This document shows, piece by piece, positions 9,714 through 19,014 of a stretch of DNA of 64,000 nt. A model generated the notes under the pieces. That model was given only the letters and a program-made list of their open reading frames with translations, was not told the DNA's origin and searched no databases. Each line of letters starts with the position of its first letter. Positions within the stretch are counted from its first letter, which is position 1. This stretch comes from Paenibacillus silvestris (GTDB taxonomy: Bacteria > Bacillota > Bacilli > Paenibacillales > NBRC-103111). Made by a program: the position numbers and the translations under genes. Location of the stretch: positions 682,352 to 746,351 of the forward strand of contig NZ_WTUZ01000010.1 in NCBI RefSeq assembly GCF_009882985.1. The letters are read 5' to 3'.

Positions 9714-11438
9714 TTGTTCAAATTGTTTAAACTTTTAAACCCGTACAAATTTTCAGTTGTAGCCATCATTGCCTTAATGCTCCTTCAGTCACTATCCCAA
9801 TTGTATCTCCCTACTCTGCTCTCAGACATTGTGGATGTCGGGGTCTTACATGGTGATGTTGCCTATATTCTACGATATGGGGCTTACATGCTTTTGGTAG
9901 CTATGGGCGCGATGGTTTGCGTTATGATCGCCAGCTACTTGCTAGCACGGACAGCTACTGGATTCGGTAGAGATTTGCGCAGCAAGCTTTTTAGCCATGT
10001 TGAAAGCTTTTCATTACATGAATTTGATAAGGTCGGCACTTCCTCCCTTATAACACGAACCACCAATGATATCGCTCAGGTTCAGCAAGTCATTGTCATG
10101 ATGCGGATGTTCATTGGCGCACCGACCATGCTTATCGGTGGTGTCATCATGGCGACCTACAAGGATGCCCATCTCGCAATTGTCCTCATCTCTGTTATTC
10201 CGATTCTCGCATTAGCCATCATAGGAATCATGTTCAAAGGGCTCCCTCTATTTAAAGTGCTGCAAGTCAAAATCGATGCCATCAATCTCGTGCTTCGCGA
10301 GAATTTGACCGGTATCCGAGTCATTCGCGCTTTTAACCGATCTGGCCATGAACAGATGAAGTTTGAAAAAGCAAATTTGGATTATACGCAAACGGCCATC
10401 AAAGTGAATACCATCATGGCAACTATGATGCCGATCATGATGTTGGTCTTTAATTTGGGGATTGTCGTCATCCTTTGGTATGGAGGAATACGTATTGATA
10501 GCAATCAGATGCAAATTGGCGATTTGATGGCTTTCATTCAATATGCGATGCAAATTATGTTTTCGATGTTCATGATGACGATGATTTTCATGATGATTCC
10601 AAGAGCATCCGCTTCTTCAGGGCGTATTAATGAAGTTCTGACGTTGACCTCAACGATTCATAATACCAAAGAGGCAATGACCCTCCCTTCCGATCAAGCT
10701 GCGATTGAATTTAAGCATGTAACCTTCAGTTATCCAGGTGCCGAGCAACCTGCGATCCGTGATATTTCATTCCGCGCAGAGCCAGGTGAGATCACAGCCA
10801 TTATTGGAGGCACAGGTTCTGGCAAAACGACACTGATCAATTTACTGCTGCGCTTTTATGATGTTAATGAAGGCAGCATTACAATCGATGGTCATCCCTT
10901 GCCTACATTGAAGCTAGACAGCCTTAGACAGCAAATTGGATACGTCCCTCAAAAGGCAGCGCTCTTCTCCGGTACTGTCGCTGACAACATCCGGTTTGGA
11001 CGCGAGACGGCGACAGATGAAGAGATTAAGCAAGCTGCACAGACGGCGCAAGCCGCTGATTTCATTGCTGATCTGAAAGACGGCTATCAATCAGTCCTCG
11101 CTCAGGGAGGCACGAATTTATCCGGCGGTCAAAAGCAGCGGTTGGCTATCGCCCGAGCCCTTGCTCGCAAACCGGAAATCTACGTCTTCGATGACAGCTT
11201 CTCTGCACTTGATTTCAAAACCGACGCTAGACTAAGAGCATCACTTAAGGCTGAAACCGCGCAAGCTACCAAAATCATCGTAGCTCAGCGTGTCAGCACG
11301 ATCATGGATGCCAACCGCATTATCGTGCTAGAAGACGGACGTATTGCCGGGATCGGCACACATGCCGAGCTGATGAGCACCTGCGGCGTTTATCAAGAAA
11401 TCGTAGCTTCCCAGCTATCAGAGGAGGAAATAGCATGA
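9714..11438 (+). CDS. ABC exporter half-transporter with degenerate ATPase site (YfiB-like)
   Basis: This is a membrane-embedded half-transporter of 574 residues: six hydrophobic segments in the first 300 residues, then an ATP-binding domain. Walker A is IIGGTGSGKTT and the signature is the canonical LSGGQ. The Walker B region reads YVFDDSFSALD, so the catalytic Glu is Asp, and the switch-His region reads VAQRVSTI, so His is Gln. This is the pattern of the inactive-site partner in heterodimeric exporters such as B. subtilis BmrC/BmrD, YheI/YheH and YfiB/YfiC. TTG start with AAGGAGG 7 nt upstream. It overlaps the next gene by 4 bp. The substrate is unknown; multidrug or lipid export is typical of the family. 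Confidence 0.88.
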   Translation: MFKLFKLLNPYKFSVVAIIALMLLQSLSQLYLPTLLSDIVDVGVLHGDVAYILRYGAYMLLVAMGAMVCVMIASYLLARTATGFGRDLRSKLFSHVESFSLHEFDKVGTSSLITRTTNDIAQVQQVIVMMRMFIGAPTMLIGGVIMATYKDAHLAIVLISVIPILALAIIGIMFKGLPLFKVLQVKIDAINLVLRENLTGIRVIRAFNRSGHEQMKFEKANLDYTQTAIKVNTIMATMMPIMMLVFNLGIVVILWYGGIRIDSNQMQIGDLMAFIQYAMQIMFSMFMMTMIFMMIPRASASSGRINEVLTLTSTIHNTKEAMTLPSDQAAIEFKHVTFSYPGAEQPAIRDISFRAEPGEITAIIGGTGSGKTTLINLLLRFYDVNEGSITIDGHPLPTLKLDSLRQQIGYVPQKAALFSGTVADNIRFGRETATDEEIKQAAQTAQAADFIADLKDGYQSVLAQGGTNLSGGQKQRLAIARALARKPEIYVFDDSFSALDFKTDARLRASLKAETAQATKIIVAQRVSTIMDANRIIVLEDGRIAGIGTHAELMSTCGVYQEIVASQLSEEEIA

Positions 11439-13321
11439 GCGATCAACCGAAGAACGGGCAGCGCCCTTCCTCCCAGGGTGTGAATCCAGCTCATTTTGGC
11501 CGAGGCGGCATGGGTGCGATGGGTATGCCCGTTCAAAAAGCAAAGGATTTCAAAGGCACCTTGCGCAGGCTTTCCAGCTACATGAAACCTTTCCGGGTAT
11601 CCATCATTTCTGTTTTTATAGCTGCCGTACTCAGTACGGTTTTCAGCATCGTTAGTCCCAAACTCATGGGGAACGCGACGACGAAGCTATACGAAGGCTC
11701 CATGGCTAAGCTGAAAGGTGTGCCTGGCGCACACATCGATTTTGATGCACTGCTGCAAATTGTTTTGATATTAGCTGCACTTTATGTTTTCAGTTCTGTT
11801 TTAACTTTTATCCAGCAAAGGATCATGGTAGGTGTCACACAGAAAATTGTGTTTAACCTCCGCAAAGATATTAGCGACAAGCTGGCTCGGGTTCCCCTTT
11901 CCTTCTTTGATTCTCGCAGTCATGGAGATACGATGAGTCGCGCCACGAATGACGTGGATACGATCTCTTCTACCATGCAGCAGAGCTTAACACAGCTAAT
12001 TACCTCCATTGTCACTTTGCTCGGGATTATTATTATGATGCTTACGATTAGCCCTTTGTTGACTTTGGTAACCATTATCACACTGCCTTTAAGTATTATT
12101 GGAACGAAAATGATAGCTTCCCGTTCGCAGAAATATTTCAAAGGGCAGCAAAAAACGCTTGGCGAGCTCAATGGCCACGTCGAGGAAATGTATACGGGTC
12201 ATACCATTGTCAAAGCTTTCGGGCGTGAACATCAATCTATCGAGAAATTCAATGACATCAATGATCGATTGTATCATTCAGGCTGGAAGGCGCAATTTAT
12301 TTCCGGCATGATATTCCCCCTCATGTCATTTATCGGAAATATCGGATATGTGCTTGTCAGCGTCATTGGCGGGATCATGGTAACGAATGGCTCGATTAAA
12401 ATTGGAGATATTTTGGCTTTCATCCAGTACTCCGGACAATTTGGGATGCCCATTACGCAGGTTGCTAACATCGCAAACGTTATTCAGTCCACAATCGCTG
12501 CCGCGGAACGTATTTTCGAGCTGTTGGATGAACCTGAAGAAGTGCTGGAGGAGACGGCCAGTAAGTCCGTAACGCATGTGCGTGGGCACGTGAAGTTCAA
12601 CGAGGTTGCTTTTTCCTATAAAACGGATGAGCCGCTCATTGATCATATGAATATTGAAGTGGAGCCAGGTCAAACCGTGGCCATCGTTGGCCCTACCGGC
12701 GCGGGGAAAACAACTATTGTAAACCTGCTCATGCGCTTCTATGAGTTAAAAGGCGGAACGATAGCCATTGACGGCATTGATTCTCGTAAAATGTCACGCA
12801 GCCACCTTCGGGGATTGTTCGGTATGGTCCTTCAAGACACGTGGCTGTTCAACGGCACGATTCGCGATAATATCGCGTACGGCCGAAACGGCGCCTCCGA
12901 GGAAGATATCGTGAATGCGGCTCGCGCGGCGTATGCCGATCACTTCATCCGAACGCTGCCGGACGGCTACAACACCATTTTAAATGAAGAAGCTTCCAAT
13001 CTCTCGCATGGTCAAAAGCAACTGCTTACCATCGCTAGAGCGATATTAGCGGATCCAGCTATTCTGATCCTAGATGAAGCAACCAGCTCAGTAGATACTC
13101 GGACGGAAGTCTCCATTCAAAGAGCAATGAACAATCTGATGGAGAACCGCACGAGCTTCGTCATTGCCCATCGCTTATCCACCATTCGCGACGCTGATCT
13201 CATTCTTGTGATGAATCACGGAACGGTGATTGAACAGGGAACGCATGAACAGCTTTTAGCTCAAAACGGCTTTTATGCCGACCTGTATAACAGCCAATTT
13301 GCCTCAAAAGCCATCTCATAA
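11435..13321 (+). CDS. ABC exporter half-transporter with canonical catalytic site (YfiC-like)
   Basis: The partner half-transporter has 628 residues. An N-terminal glycine- and methionine-rich tail of about 35 residues precedes six membrane segments and the ATPase domain. Walker A is IVGPTGAGKTT; Walker B ends in ILILDEATSSVD with the catalytic Glu; and the switch His is in VIAHRLSTI. Its signature is LSHGQ, not LSGGQ. Paired with the first subunit, one composite site is consensus (this Walker B and His with the partner's LSGGQ) and the other is degenerate. Translation is probably coupled through the 4-bp overlap. A terminator follows. The substrate cannot be read from the sequence. Confidence 0.88.
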   Translation: MSDQPKNGQRPSSQGVNPAHFGRGGMGAMGMPVQKAKDFKGTLRRLSSYMKPFRVSIISVFIAAVLSTVFSIVSPKLMGNATTKLYEGSMAKLKGVPGAHIDFDALLQIVLILAALYVFSSVLTFIQQRIMVGVTQKIVFNLRKDISDKLARVPLSFFDSRSHGDTMSRATNDVDTISSTMQQSLTQLITSIVTLLGIIIMMLTISPLLTLVTIITLPLSIIGTKMIASRSQKYFKGQQKTLGELNGHVEEMYTGHTIVKAFGREHQSIEKFNDINDRLYHSGWKAQFISGMIFPLMSFIGNIGYVLVSVIGGIMVTNGSIKIGDILAFIQYSGQFGMPITQVANIANVIQSTIAAAERIFELLDEPEEVLEETASKSVTHVRGHVKFNEVAFSYKTDEPLIDHMNIEVEPGQTVAIVGPTGAGKTTIVNLLMRFYELKGGTIAIDGIDSRKMSRSHLRGLFGMVLQDTWLFNGTIRDNIAYGRNGASEEDIVNAARAAYADHFIRTLPDGYNTILNEEASNLSHGQKQLLTIARAILADPAILILDEATSSVDTRTEVSIQRAMNNLMENRTSFVIAHRLSTIRDADLILVMNHGTVIEQGTHEQLLAQNGFYADLYNSQFASKAIS

Positions 13322-13326
13322 ATAGG

Positions 13327-13370
13327 GGGCCGCGCATTCGAGTTGATTCGACTCGATACGCGGTCCTTTT
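13327..13370 (+). terminator. Terminator of the ABC exporter operon
   Basis: GGGCCGCG with an inner ATTCGAGT pairs to ACTCGAT and CGCGGTCC, followed by TTTT. It separates the exporter genes from dapH. Confidence 0.8.
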
Positions 13371-13429
13371 CACGTCGCCCCCTATCTGATAATATAGGAG
13401 AGTCAATTTAATTTTAAGGAGATGTCACC

Positions 13430-14140
13430 ATGAGTGAAATGAATACGTTAGAAATCATCCAGTTTATTAAAGAAAGCAAGAAAAAAACGCCAGTTAAAGT
13501 ATATGTAAAAGGAAACCTGGAAGGCATTGAATTCGGCGAAGGCAGCCAATCCTTCATTTCCGGCGGAAGCGGCGTCGTGTTTGGCGAGTGGAGCGAAATC
13601 TCCCCTGTGCTTGAAGCAAACAAAGAACAAATCGTTGATTATGTGGTTGAAGCTGACCGCCGCAATTCCGCAATTCCTATGCTGGACCTGAAAGGGATCA
13701 ATGCTCGTATCGAGCCAGGTGCGGTTATTCGCGATAAAGTACATATCGGAGACAATGCGGTTATCATGATGGGCGCGCTCATCAACATCGGTGCATCCGT
13801 AGGCGACGGCACAATGATCGACATGAACGCTGTTCTTGGCGGCAGAGCGCAAGTCGGTAAAATGTGTCACATCGGTGCAGGCGCAGTTGTTGCAGGCGTA
13901 ATTGAGCCTCCTTCCGCACAACCTTGCGTAATCGAAGATGATGTACTTGTTGGCGCTAATGCGGTTATCTTGGAAGGCGTACGCATCGGAAAAGGTTCCG
14001 TAGTAGCTGCTGGCGCTATCGTTACACAAGATGTAGAAGAGTACACCGTTGTTGCAGGAGCTCCTGCTCGTGTTATCAAGAAAGTTGACGATAAAACAAA
14101 ATCCAAAACAGAAATCTTACAAGATCTGCGTACCCTGTAA
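13430..14140 (+). CDS. dapH: 2,3,4,5-tetrahydropyridine-2,6-dicarboxylate N-acetyltransferase
   Basis: DapH acetylates tetrahydrodipicolinate in the acetylase branch of diaminopimelate and lysine synthesis; DAP is needed for the cell wall made by the dcw genes in this window. The 236-residue protein has an N-terminal DapH domain ([20 protein letters not shown]) and then left-handed beta-helix hexapeptide repeats, for example at about residues 90-190 ([43 protein letters not shown]). ATG start with AAGGAGATG upstream. The deacetylase gene follows by 20 bp. Confidence 0.95.
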   Translation: MSEMNTLEIIQFIKESKKKTPVKVYVKGNLEGIEFGEGSQSFISGGSGVVFGEWSEISPVLEANKEQIVDYVVEADRRNSAIPMLDLKGINARIEPGAVIRDKVHIGDNAVIMMGALINIGASVGDGTMIDMNAVLGGRAQVGKMCHIGAGAVVAGVIEPPSAQPCVIEDDVLVGANAVILEGVRIGKGSVVAAGAIVTQDVEEYTVVAGAPARVIKKVDDKTKSKTEILQDLRTL

Positions 14141-14160
14141 GACCATCTGGAGGAACAGCT

Positions 14161-15282
14161 ATGTCTAGTCCTTTCATTGCACTGCGTCGTGAGCTTCACC
14201 AAATCCCGGAGCCGGGTTTTCAAGAGTTCAAGACGCAGCAATTGCTTTTAGACCAACTTGCTAAATTGCCTCAGGATCGGATGAACATCCGGACTTGGCG
14301 GACAGGCATTTTGGTTTATATCAAAGGAACAAATCCGACCAAACGTTTTGGCTATCGCGCGGACATGGACGGGCTGCCAATTACGGAAGAGACCTCTCTT
14401 CCGTTTCCTTCGCAGCATCCGGGATACATGCACGCCTGCGGACATGATTTTCACATGTCAATCGGCATGGGTGTTATCACTCATTTTGTGCAGCAGCCTA
14501 TGCGAGATGATCTAGTTGTCTTGTTCCAGCCGGCTGAAGAAGGTCCTGGGGGCGCAATGCCCATGCTAGCTTCGGAAGAACTGCAGGATTGGATGCCGGA
14601 TCAAATGGTTGCCCTCCACATCGCACCTGAGTACCCTGTTGGTACCATTGCCACGCGGCCTGAGATTTTGTTCGCCAACACTTCGGAGTTGTTCATCGAC
14701 CTCCTCGGCAAAGGCGGACATGCGGCTTATCCGCATCAAGCGAATGACATGATTATCGCGGCAACGCAAATGGTTGGCCAACTGCAAACCATCGTGTCCC
14801 GTAATGTGAATCCGCTGGATTCGGCTGTGGTTACCATCGGCAAAATGGAAGCTGGCACGAAGCAGAACATCATCGCCGAAAAGGGACGCTTGGAAGGCAC
14901 GATTCGCACGCTTTCCGCTGCTTCAATGGACAAGATCAAGAAACGGATCGAAGGTATCGCCGCTGGCATCGAAAGCTCCTTTGAATGCCAAGTAACGATC
15001 GATTACGGCTCAAACTACCGTCAAGTCTTTAATGATCCTGCTTTGACTGGGGAGTTCATGACGTGGCTGCGAACAAACGATCAAGTTCAGCTTGTGGAAT
15101 GTACAGAAGCAATGACTGGCGAAGACTTCGGCTACTTTCTGGAGCGAATTCCCGGTTTCATGTTCTGGTTAGGGGTAGACACCCCTCACGGATTGCACAA
15201 TGGCAAGCTTGACCCGGATGAGCGCGCGATTGAAGTCGCTATTCATACCATTACCGCTTACTTCAACTTTAAAACGCAGTAA
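14161..15282 (+). CDS. N-acetyldiaminopimelate deacetylase (M20 metallopeptidase family)
   Basis: It removes the acetyl group from N-acetyl-LL-DAP, completing the acetylase branch started by DapH. M20 family features are the metal site [11 protein letters not shown] (about residues 90-100), [10 protein letters not shown] with the catalytic Glu, and a dimerisation domain with [16 protein letters not shown]. The last metal ligand is near [12 protein letters not shown] and HNGKLDPDE. At 373 residues it is close to B. subtilis YkuR, and its placement after dapH supports the substrate. The paralogous family includes hippurate hydrolases, so the assignment rests partly on context. Confidence 0.9.
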   Translation: MSSPFIALRRELHQIPEPGFQEFKTQQLLLDQLAKLPQDRMNIRTWRTGILVYIKGTNPTKRFGYRADMDGLPITEETSLPFPSQHPGYMHACGHDFHMSIGMGVITHFVQQPMRDDLVVLFQPAEEGPGGAMPMLASEELQDWMPDQMVALHIAPEYPVGTIATRPEILFANTSELFIDLLGKGGHAAYPHQANDMIIAATQMVGQLQTIVSRNVNPLDSAVVTIGKMEAGTKQNIIAEKGRLEGTIRTLSAASMDKIKKRIEGIAAGIESSFECQVTIDYGSNYRQVFNDPALTGEFMTWLRTNDQVQLVECTEAMTGEDFGYFLERIPGFMFWLGVDTPHGLHNGKLDPDERAIEVAIHTITAYFNFKTQ

Positions 15283-15293
15283 GATTAATACCA

Positions 15294-15342
15294 AAAGGCT
15301 ATCCCGAAAGTCATTTCATGACCGAGGGCCAGCCTTTTTTTT
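15294..15342. terminator. Terminator after the deacetylase gene, first of a twin pair
   Basis: AGGCT and AGCCT enclose CCC...GGG and an apical AGTCAT/ATGAC stem, followed by TTTTTTTT. The inner part (15303-15328) is nearly the same as in the next hairpin about 80 bp downstream. Confidence 0.85.
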
Positions 15343-15399
15343 ACCTCTGTAGATGGACGGGAAATACTACCGCTTCCCGCTATTCGATTCTGCTCCATA

Positions 15400-15452
15400 A
15401 AAAAAGAGGCGGTCCCAAGTCATCCAATGACCGAGGGAGCACCTCTTTTTTC
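15400..15452. terminator. Terminator after patA, second of a twin pair
   Basis: AAAAAAGAGG pairs with CCTCTTTTTT around CCC-AAGTCAT-CCA-ATGAC-CGA-GGG (15413-15436). T tracts occur on both strands. It sits directly against the patA stop codon. Confidence 0.85.
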
Positions 15453-16607
15453 TTACAATTTGCTGATAAAGCGTTCCACACGATTCAGCGACTCTTCCAA
15501 TACTTCCTGCGAGTAAGCGTAGGAAATACGGATAAACCCTTCCCCGTAAGAGGTAAAAGCATCCCCAGGCACAACCGCGACATGCTCTTCTTGCAGCAGT
15601 CTCATGGTGAAGTCCTGCGAAGATAATCCGAATTTGGCGATGGACGGGAATAAATAGAACGCCCCATCTGGCTTCTCAAGCTCAAAGCCCATTGCCACCA
15701 AACGGTCGAAGACATAGTCCCGACGTGCTTCGTATTCTTGCCGCATCGGGAGTGCGTCGTCAATCCCAGCTGTCAATGCTTCCAACGCCGCGTACTGGCT
15801 TACTGAGCTGGCGCAGGTGACATTGTATTGATGTACCTTGACCATATGCTCAGTGATGTTAGCAGGCGCCAAGGTGAAGCCAATCCGCCATCCTGTCATA
15901 GCATGTGATTTGGATAAGCCATTAATGACAATCGTTTTGTCCCGCAGCCTGCCGATCGTCGCAATGGATTGATGCGACTCCCCATAGACGAGCTCACTGT
16001 ATATTTCATCTGATAAAATGAACAATTCACGGTCTTCCAGCAGCTCCGCCAAGTCATTCAATTCTTGCTTGGACAACACTTGTCCTGTCGGATTCGACGG
16101 ATAGCACAAGATCACGCAGCGCGTTTGATCCGTAAGATATGGCGCTAGCAGCTCGGCTGTTAATTTCAAGCCATTCTCCCTTGTGTCCACATAGACGGGA
16201 ACCCCGCCAGCAAGTCTTATCAAAGGTTCGTACCCTGGATAAATCGGAGCTGGCAAAATGACTTCCGCGCCCGGCGTAAGAATGGTTCGCAGTGTGATGT
16301 CCACAGCTTGGCTTGCCCCTGCAGTTACAATAATTTCATCTGCTGCACGGTACGTTTGAGCATATTTCACTTTGACAAAGTGAGATACCGCTTCTCTAAG
16401 CTCCAGCAGGCCTGGATTTTGCGTATAGACGGTTTTATTTTCGTCCAGCGCCCTCTGCCCCGCTTCAATAATATGCCGCGGCGTCGGGAAATCTGGTTGT
16501 CCGATCGTCAGTGTCAGTGCACCTGGAATGGTGCTGACCAGATTGGAGATTTTACGAATACCCGAAATTTGAATATCTTTTACTTGTGGATTAATTAGAT
16601 GCTCCAT
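15453..16607 (-). CDS. patA: N-acetyl-LL-diaminopimelate aminotransferase (class I/II PLP enzyme)
   Basis: This aminotransferase converts N-acetyl-2-amino-6-ketopimelate to N-acetyl-LL-DAP, the middle step between dapH and the deacetylase. Fold type I features are YPSNPTGQ, the SDEIYSELVYG strand with the Asp that holds PLP, and the Schiff-base lysine in NGLSKSHAMTGWRIG at about residue 230. I start at the ATG at 16607 (MEHLINPQVKDIQIS), which has GAGGAG about 8 nt upstream; the open frame runs 123 bp further but has no supporting site. It has 384 residues. It is the last gene of the lspA-rluD-patA run and converges on the dapH operon. Confidence 0.88.
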   Translation of the reverse strand: MEHLINPQVKDIQISGIRKISNLVSTIPGALTLTIGQPDFPTPRHIIEAGQRALDENKTVYTQNPGLLELREAVSHFVKVKYAQTYRAADEIIVTAGASQAVDITLRTILTPGAEVILPAPIYPGYEPLIRLAGGVPVYVDTRENGLKLTAELLAPYLTDQTRCVILCYPSNPTGQVLSKQELNDLAELLEDRELFILSDEIYSELVYGESHQSIATIGRLRDKTIVINGLSKSHAMTGWRIGFTLAPANITEHMVKVHQYNVTCASSVSQYAALEALTAGIDDALPMRQEYEARRDYVFDRLVAMGFELEKPDGAFYLFPSIAKFGLSSQDFTMRLLQEEHVAVVPGDAFTSYGEGFIRISYAYSQEVLEESLNRVERFISKL

Positions 16608-16638
16608 ATGATTCGCTCCTCTCCCCATCAGATGAACC

Positions 16639-17589
16639 CTAGGATGTTCGAATAGTTTGCAACAGGTGATCCATGTCCGTTGGAATCGGGGCTTCGAATT
16701 GCAGCCATTCCCCTGTCCGTGGATGCTCAAAGCCTAGAATCGCGGCATGGAGCGCTTGTCCATCCATCAACATCCCTTTGCTCTTGCCGTACATCGGATC
16801 TCCGACCAACGGATGTCCTATGAATTTCATGTGCACGCGAATTTGGTGCGTTCGCCCCGTTTCAAGCTTAAGCTCAACCAACGTGAAATCACCGAAACGT
16901 TCCATCACGACGAAGTGTGTCACGGCATGCTTACTGTTTTTCTCCGTCACCGTGTACATCTTACGATCATGTGAATCGCGTCCAATCGGCGCATCAATCG
17001 TCCCTTGATCATGCTGAAGGTTCCCATGGACTAACGCGATATATTTGCGATTAACGGTATGTGCCTTCAATTGCTCAGCTAGACTGGCATGGGCCTTGTC
17101 ATTCTTGGCTGACATAATCAAGCCTGATGTATCCTTATCGATGCGGTGTACAATACCGGGACGCAGCTCTCCATTGATGCCGGAAAGATCCTTGCAATGA
17201 TGCATCAAGGCATTAACTAATGTACCTGAATAGTGCCCTGGCGCTGGATGTACCACGAGCCCGCGTTGCTTGTTGATCACGATAACATCCGCATCTTCAT
17301 ACACGACATTTAGCGGAATGTCTTCAGCAATAAGCTCGACGCCTTGCGGCTCTGGAACTTGCAGCATGATGACATCATGTTCTGAAAGCTTATAGTTTGG
17401 CTTGATCGCTTTCTCATTTACCTTAACATGCCCGTCTTTGATCCATTGCTGGACCAAGGTTCTGGACACATCTTCTTCCAAGGCTTCCGTGATGAATTTA
17501 TCGATCCGTTCACCTGCATACGTTTTGTCAACTGTCCATTCCATAACATCTTGCGATGCTATTTCAGACGAGGTCTGATTTGTGCTCAT
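16639..17589 (-). CDS. RluD-family 23S rRNA pseudouridine synthase (YlyB-like)
   Basis: It isomerises uridine to pseudouridine in RNA, probably in the large ribosomal subunit. An S4 RNA-binding domain lies at about residues 25-85 (ERIDKFITEALEEDVSRTLVQQWIKDGHVKVNEK). The catalytic motif HRIDKDTSGLIM is at about 147-158, with the Asp nucleophile, and GRTHQIRVHM follows. Its start overlaps lspA by 26 bp. That start is supported by AAAGGAG 6 nt upstream; the next in-frame ATG (17544) has none. The exact rRNA target cannot be told from RluC or RluD paralogues. Confidence 0.93.
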   Translation of the reverse strand: MSTNQTSSEIASQDVMEWTVDKTYAGERIDKFITEALEEDVSRTLVQQWIKDGHVKVNEKAIKPNYKLSEHDVIMLQVPEPQGVELIAEDIPLNVVYEDADVIVINKQRGLVVHPAPGHYSGTLVNALMHHCKDLSGINGELRPGIVHRIDKDTSGLIMSAKNDKAHASLAEQLKAHTVNRKYIALVHGNLQHDQGTIDAPIGRDSHDRKMYTVTEKNSKHAVTHFVVMERFGDFTLVELKLETGRTHQIRVHMKFIGHPLVGDPMYGKSKGMLMDGQALHAAILGFEHPRTGEWLQFEAPIPTDMDHLLQTIRTS

Positions 17590-18091
17590 GAGTTGCTCCT
17601 TTTTTCTCTTTTCTCCATGCCAGAATTGAATCTAAGAAAATGAGGATAACCCCGATCACGATGGCGGAATCAGCGATATTGAAAATCGGATAAATGTAAT
17701 AAATGTCCTTACCGAAAAAGCTGAAATCAAAAGTAACCTGGAGGAAATCGACCACTTCGCCGAATAGCGCGCGGTCTACAAAGTTTCCGATAGCTCCGCC
17801 TAAAAGCAAGCTAAGCGCGCATGTCAACAACGTTTTACCTTCACGAATAGTCCGGCGCATGTACCATACAATACCGATCAACACAAAAGTCGTAATGATA
17901 ATGAAAAACCATCTTTGATCTTGTAAAATACCGAATGCTGCCCCCCGGTTTCGATGCGAAGTGATCATGAAAAACTCACCTAGTACAGACCTTTCCTCGC
18001 CGAGCGGAATCCTTTTTACGATGAACCATTTGGTCACTTGATCCAAAATAAACACGATTAGCGCATAGAAATAATACTTCAAATACTTCAT
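17564..18091 (-). CDS. lspA: Lipoprotein signal peptidase
   Basis: LspA cleaves the signal peptide of diacylglyceryl-modified prolipoproteins at the membrane; clients in this window would include OppA and the DUF4349 protein. Four hydrophobic segments are visible in 175 residues. The two catalytic aspartates are in GNFVDRAL (about residue 110) and FNIADSAIV (about 139). The start is served by an SD inside a hairpin-SD repeat. It overlaps rluD by 26 bp and shares the B. subtilis order ileS-ylyA-lspA-ylyB, but here the DksA-like gene points the other way. Confidence 0.95.
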   Translation of the reverse strand: MKYLKYYFYALIVFILDQVTKWFIVKRIPLGEERSVLGEFFMITSHRNRGAAFGILQDQRWFFIIITTFVLIGIVWYMRRTIREGKTLLTCALSLLLGGAIGNFVDRALFGEVVDFLQVTFDFSFFGKDIYYIYPIFNIADSAIVIGVILIFLDSILAWRKEKKGATHEHKSDLV

Positions 18092-18099
18092 AATCTTTT

Positions 18100-18145
18100 C
18101 CTCCTAAGAGCTTTGCCTCTGCAAAAACCCACTTCATAAACATTC
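18100..18145 (-). repeat. Hairpin-SD repeat, diverged copy in front of lspA
   Basis: On the minus strand TTTGC-AGAG-GCAAA forms the upper stem, with weaker pairing below. It is followed by GCTCTTAGGAGG, the lspA ribosome-binding site. The upstream core reads TTTATGAAG in place of CTTACGAAG. It is the most degraded of the five copies. Confidence 0.6.
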
Positions 18146-18262
18146 ACATATATCCGTAAGCAAGAAATGTCCCTTATTTTCAAGGAATTACCTCACTAAA
18201 AAACGCGGCTGCTCGGCATTATAACGGTAAGGATCAGCTGTAAGAAGGGAGCTGTACGACCT

Positions 18263-19003
18263 ATGAGCCATTTAACCGAAGAACAATCAAAACAATTATA
18301 TCTGCAATTATTGGAGGAAAAGCTTGGTCTTGAACAACATTTTGCCACGAACGATCATTTTGGCCTAGCCAACTCTTTCAAAGACAGCACAGGTGAGCTA
18401 TCCATGTACGATAATCACCCAGCTGACGTGGCCTCCGAGATTTTCGAACGTGAAAAAGATATCTCGCTCAATGAGCACGCTGAATTTCATTTGAGACAGG
18501 TTGATGAAGCCTTAGCTCATATGGAACAAGGAGATTATGGTCAATGCGTCTTTTGCCATAACCCGATTTCTTTTGAGCGTTTGCAAGCTATCCCTACCAC
18601 ACTTTACTGCAAAGAACATGTGCCTGATCCTGAACAATCCTTCAGAAGACCTGTTGAGGAGCAAGTTCTTTATCCGCCTTTTGGCCGGACAAGCTTTGAC
18701 GAACGTGATGACGAAACCGAATTTGATGGTGAGGACGCTTGGCAAATCGTTGAAAGCTGGGGTACCTCCAATACTCCTGCATTCGCAGAAGACCCTAACG
18801 TTGGAAGTTACGACGAAATGTATATTGAAGCTGATGAGAATGTCGGCTATGTTGAATCATTCGAAAGCTTCGTAGCCACGGACTTATATGGTGAACATGT
18901 CACCATTGTGCGTAGTAAAGCTTACCAAGATTATATGCACAGCGAGGAAGGCGACCCTTTTCTTGAGCCGGAAAACCGTTCCCTGGATGACGAGCCTCTC
19001 TAA
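18263..19003 (+). CDS. YteA-type TraR/DksA zinc-finger protein
   Basis: A 246-residue acidic protein of the sporulation-associated YteA branch of the TraR/DksA family. The N-terminal third is helical and contains NHPADVASEIFEREKD, a family hallmark. The zinc site is CVFC at about residues 94-97, and the second half reads YCKEH, so the usual second CxxC is C-x-x-H. The C-terminal 120 residues are rich in Asp and Glu and lack a known fold. The B. subtilis homologue YlyA occupies the same slot between ileS and lspA; here the gene is inverted. A role at RNA polymerase is inferred from the family. Confidence 0.85.
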   Translation: MSHLTEEQSKQLYLQLLEEKLGLEQHFATNDHFGLANSFKDSTGELSMYDNHPADVASEIFEREKDISLNEHAEFHLRQVDEALAHMEQGDYGQCVFCHNPISFERLQAIPTTLYCKEHVPDPEQSFRRPVEEQVLYPPFGRTSFDERDDETEFDGEDAWQIVESWGTSNTPAFAEDPNVGSYDEMYIEADENVGYVESFESFVATDLYGEHVTIVRSKAYQDYMHSEEGDPFLEPENRSLDDEPL

Positions 19004-19014
19004 AATAAACAGGA

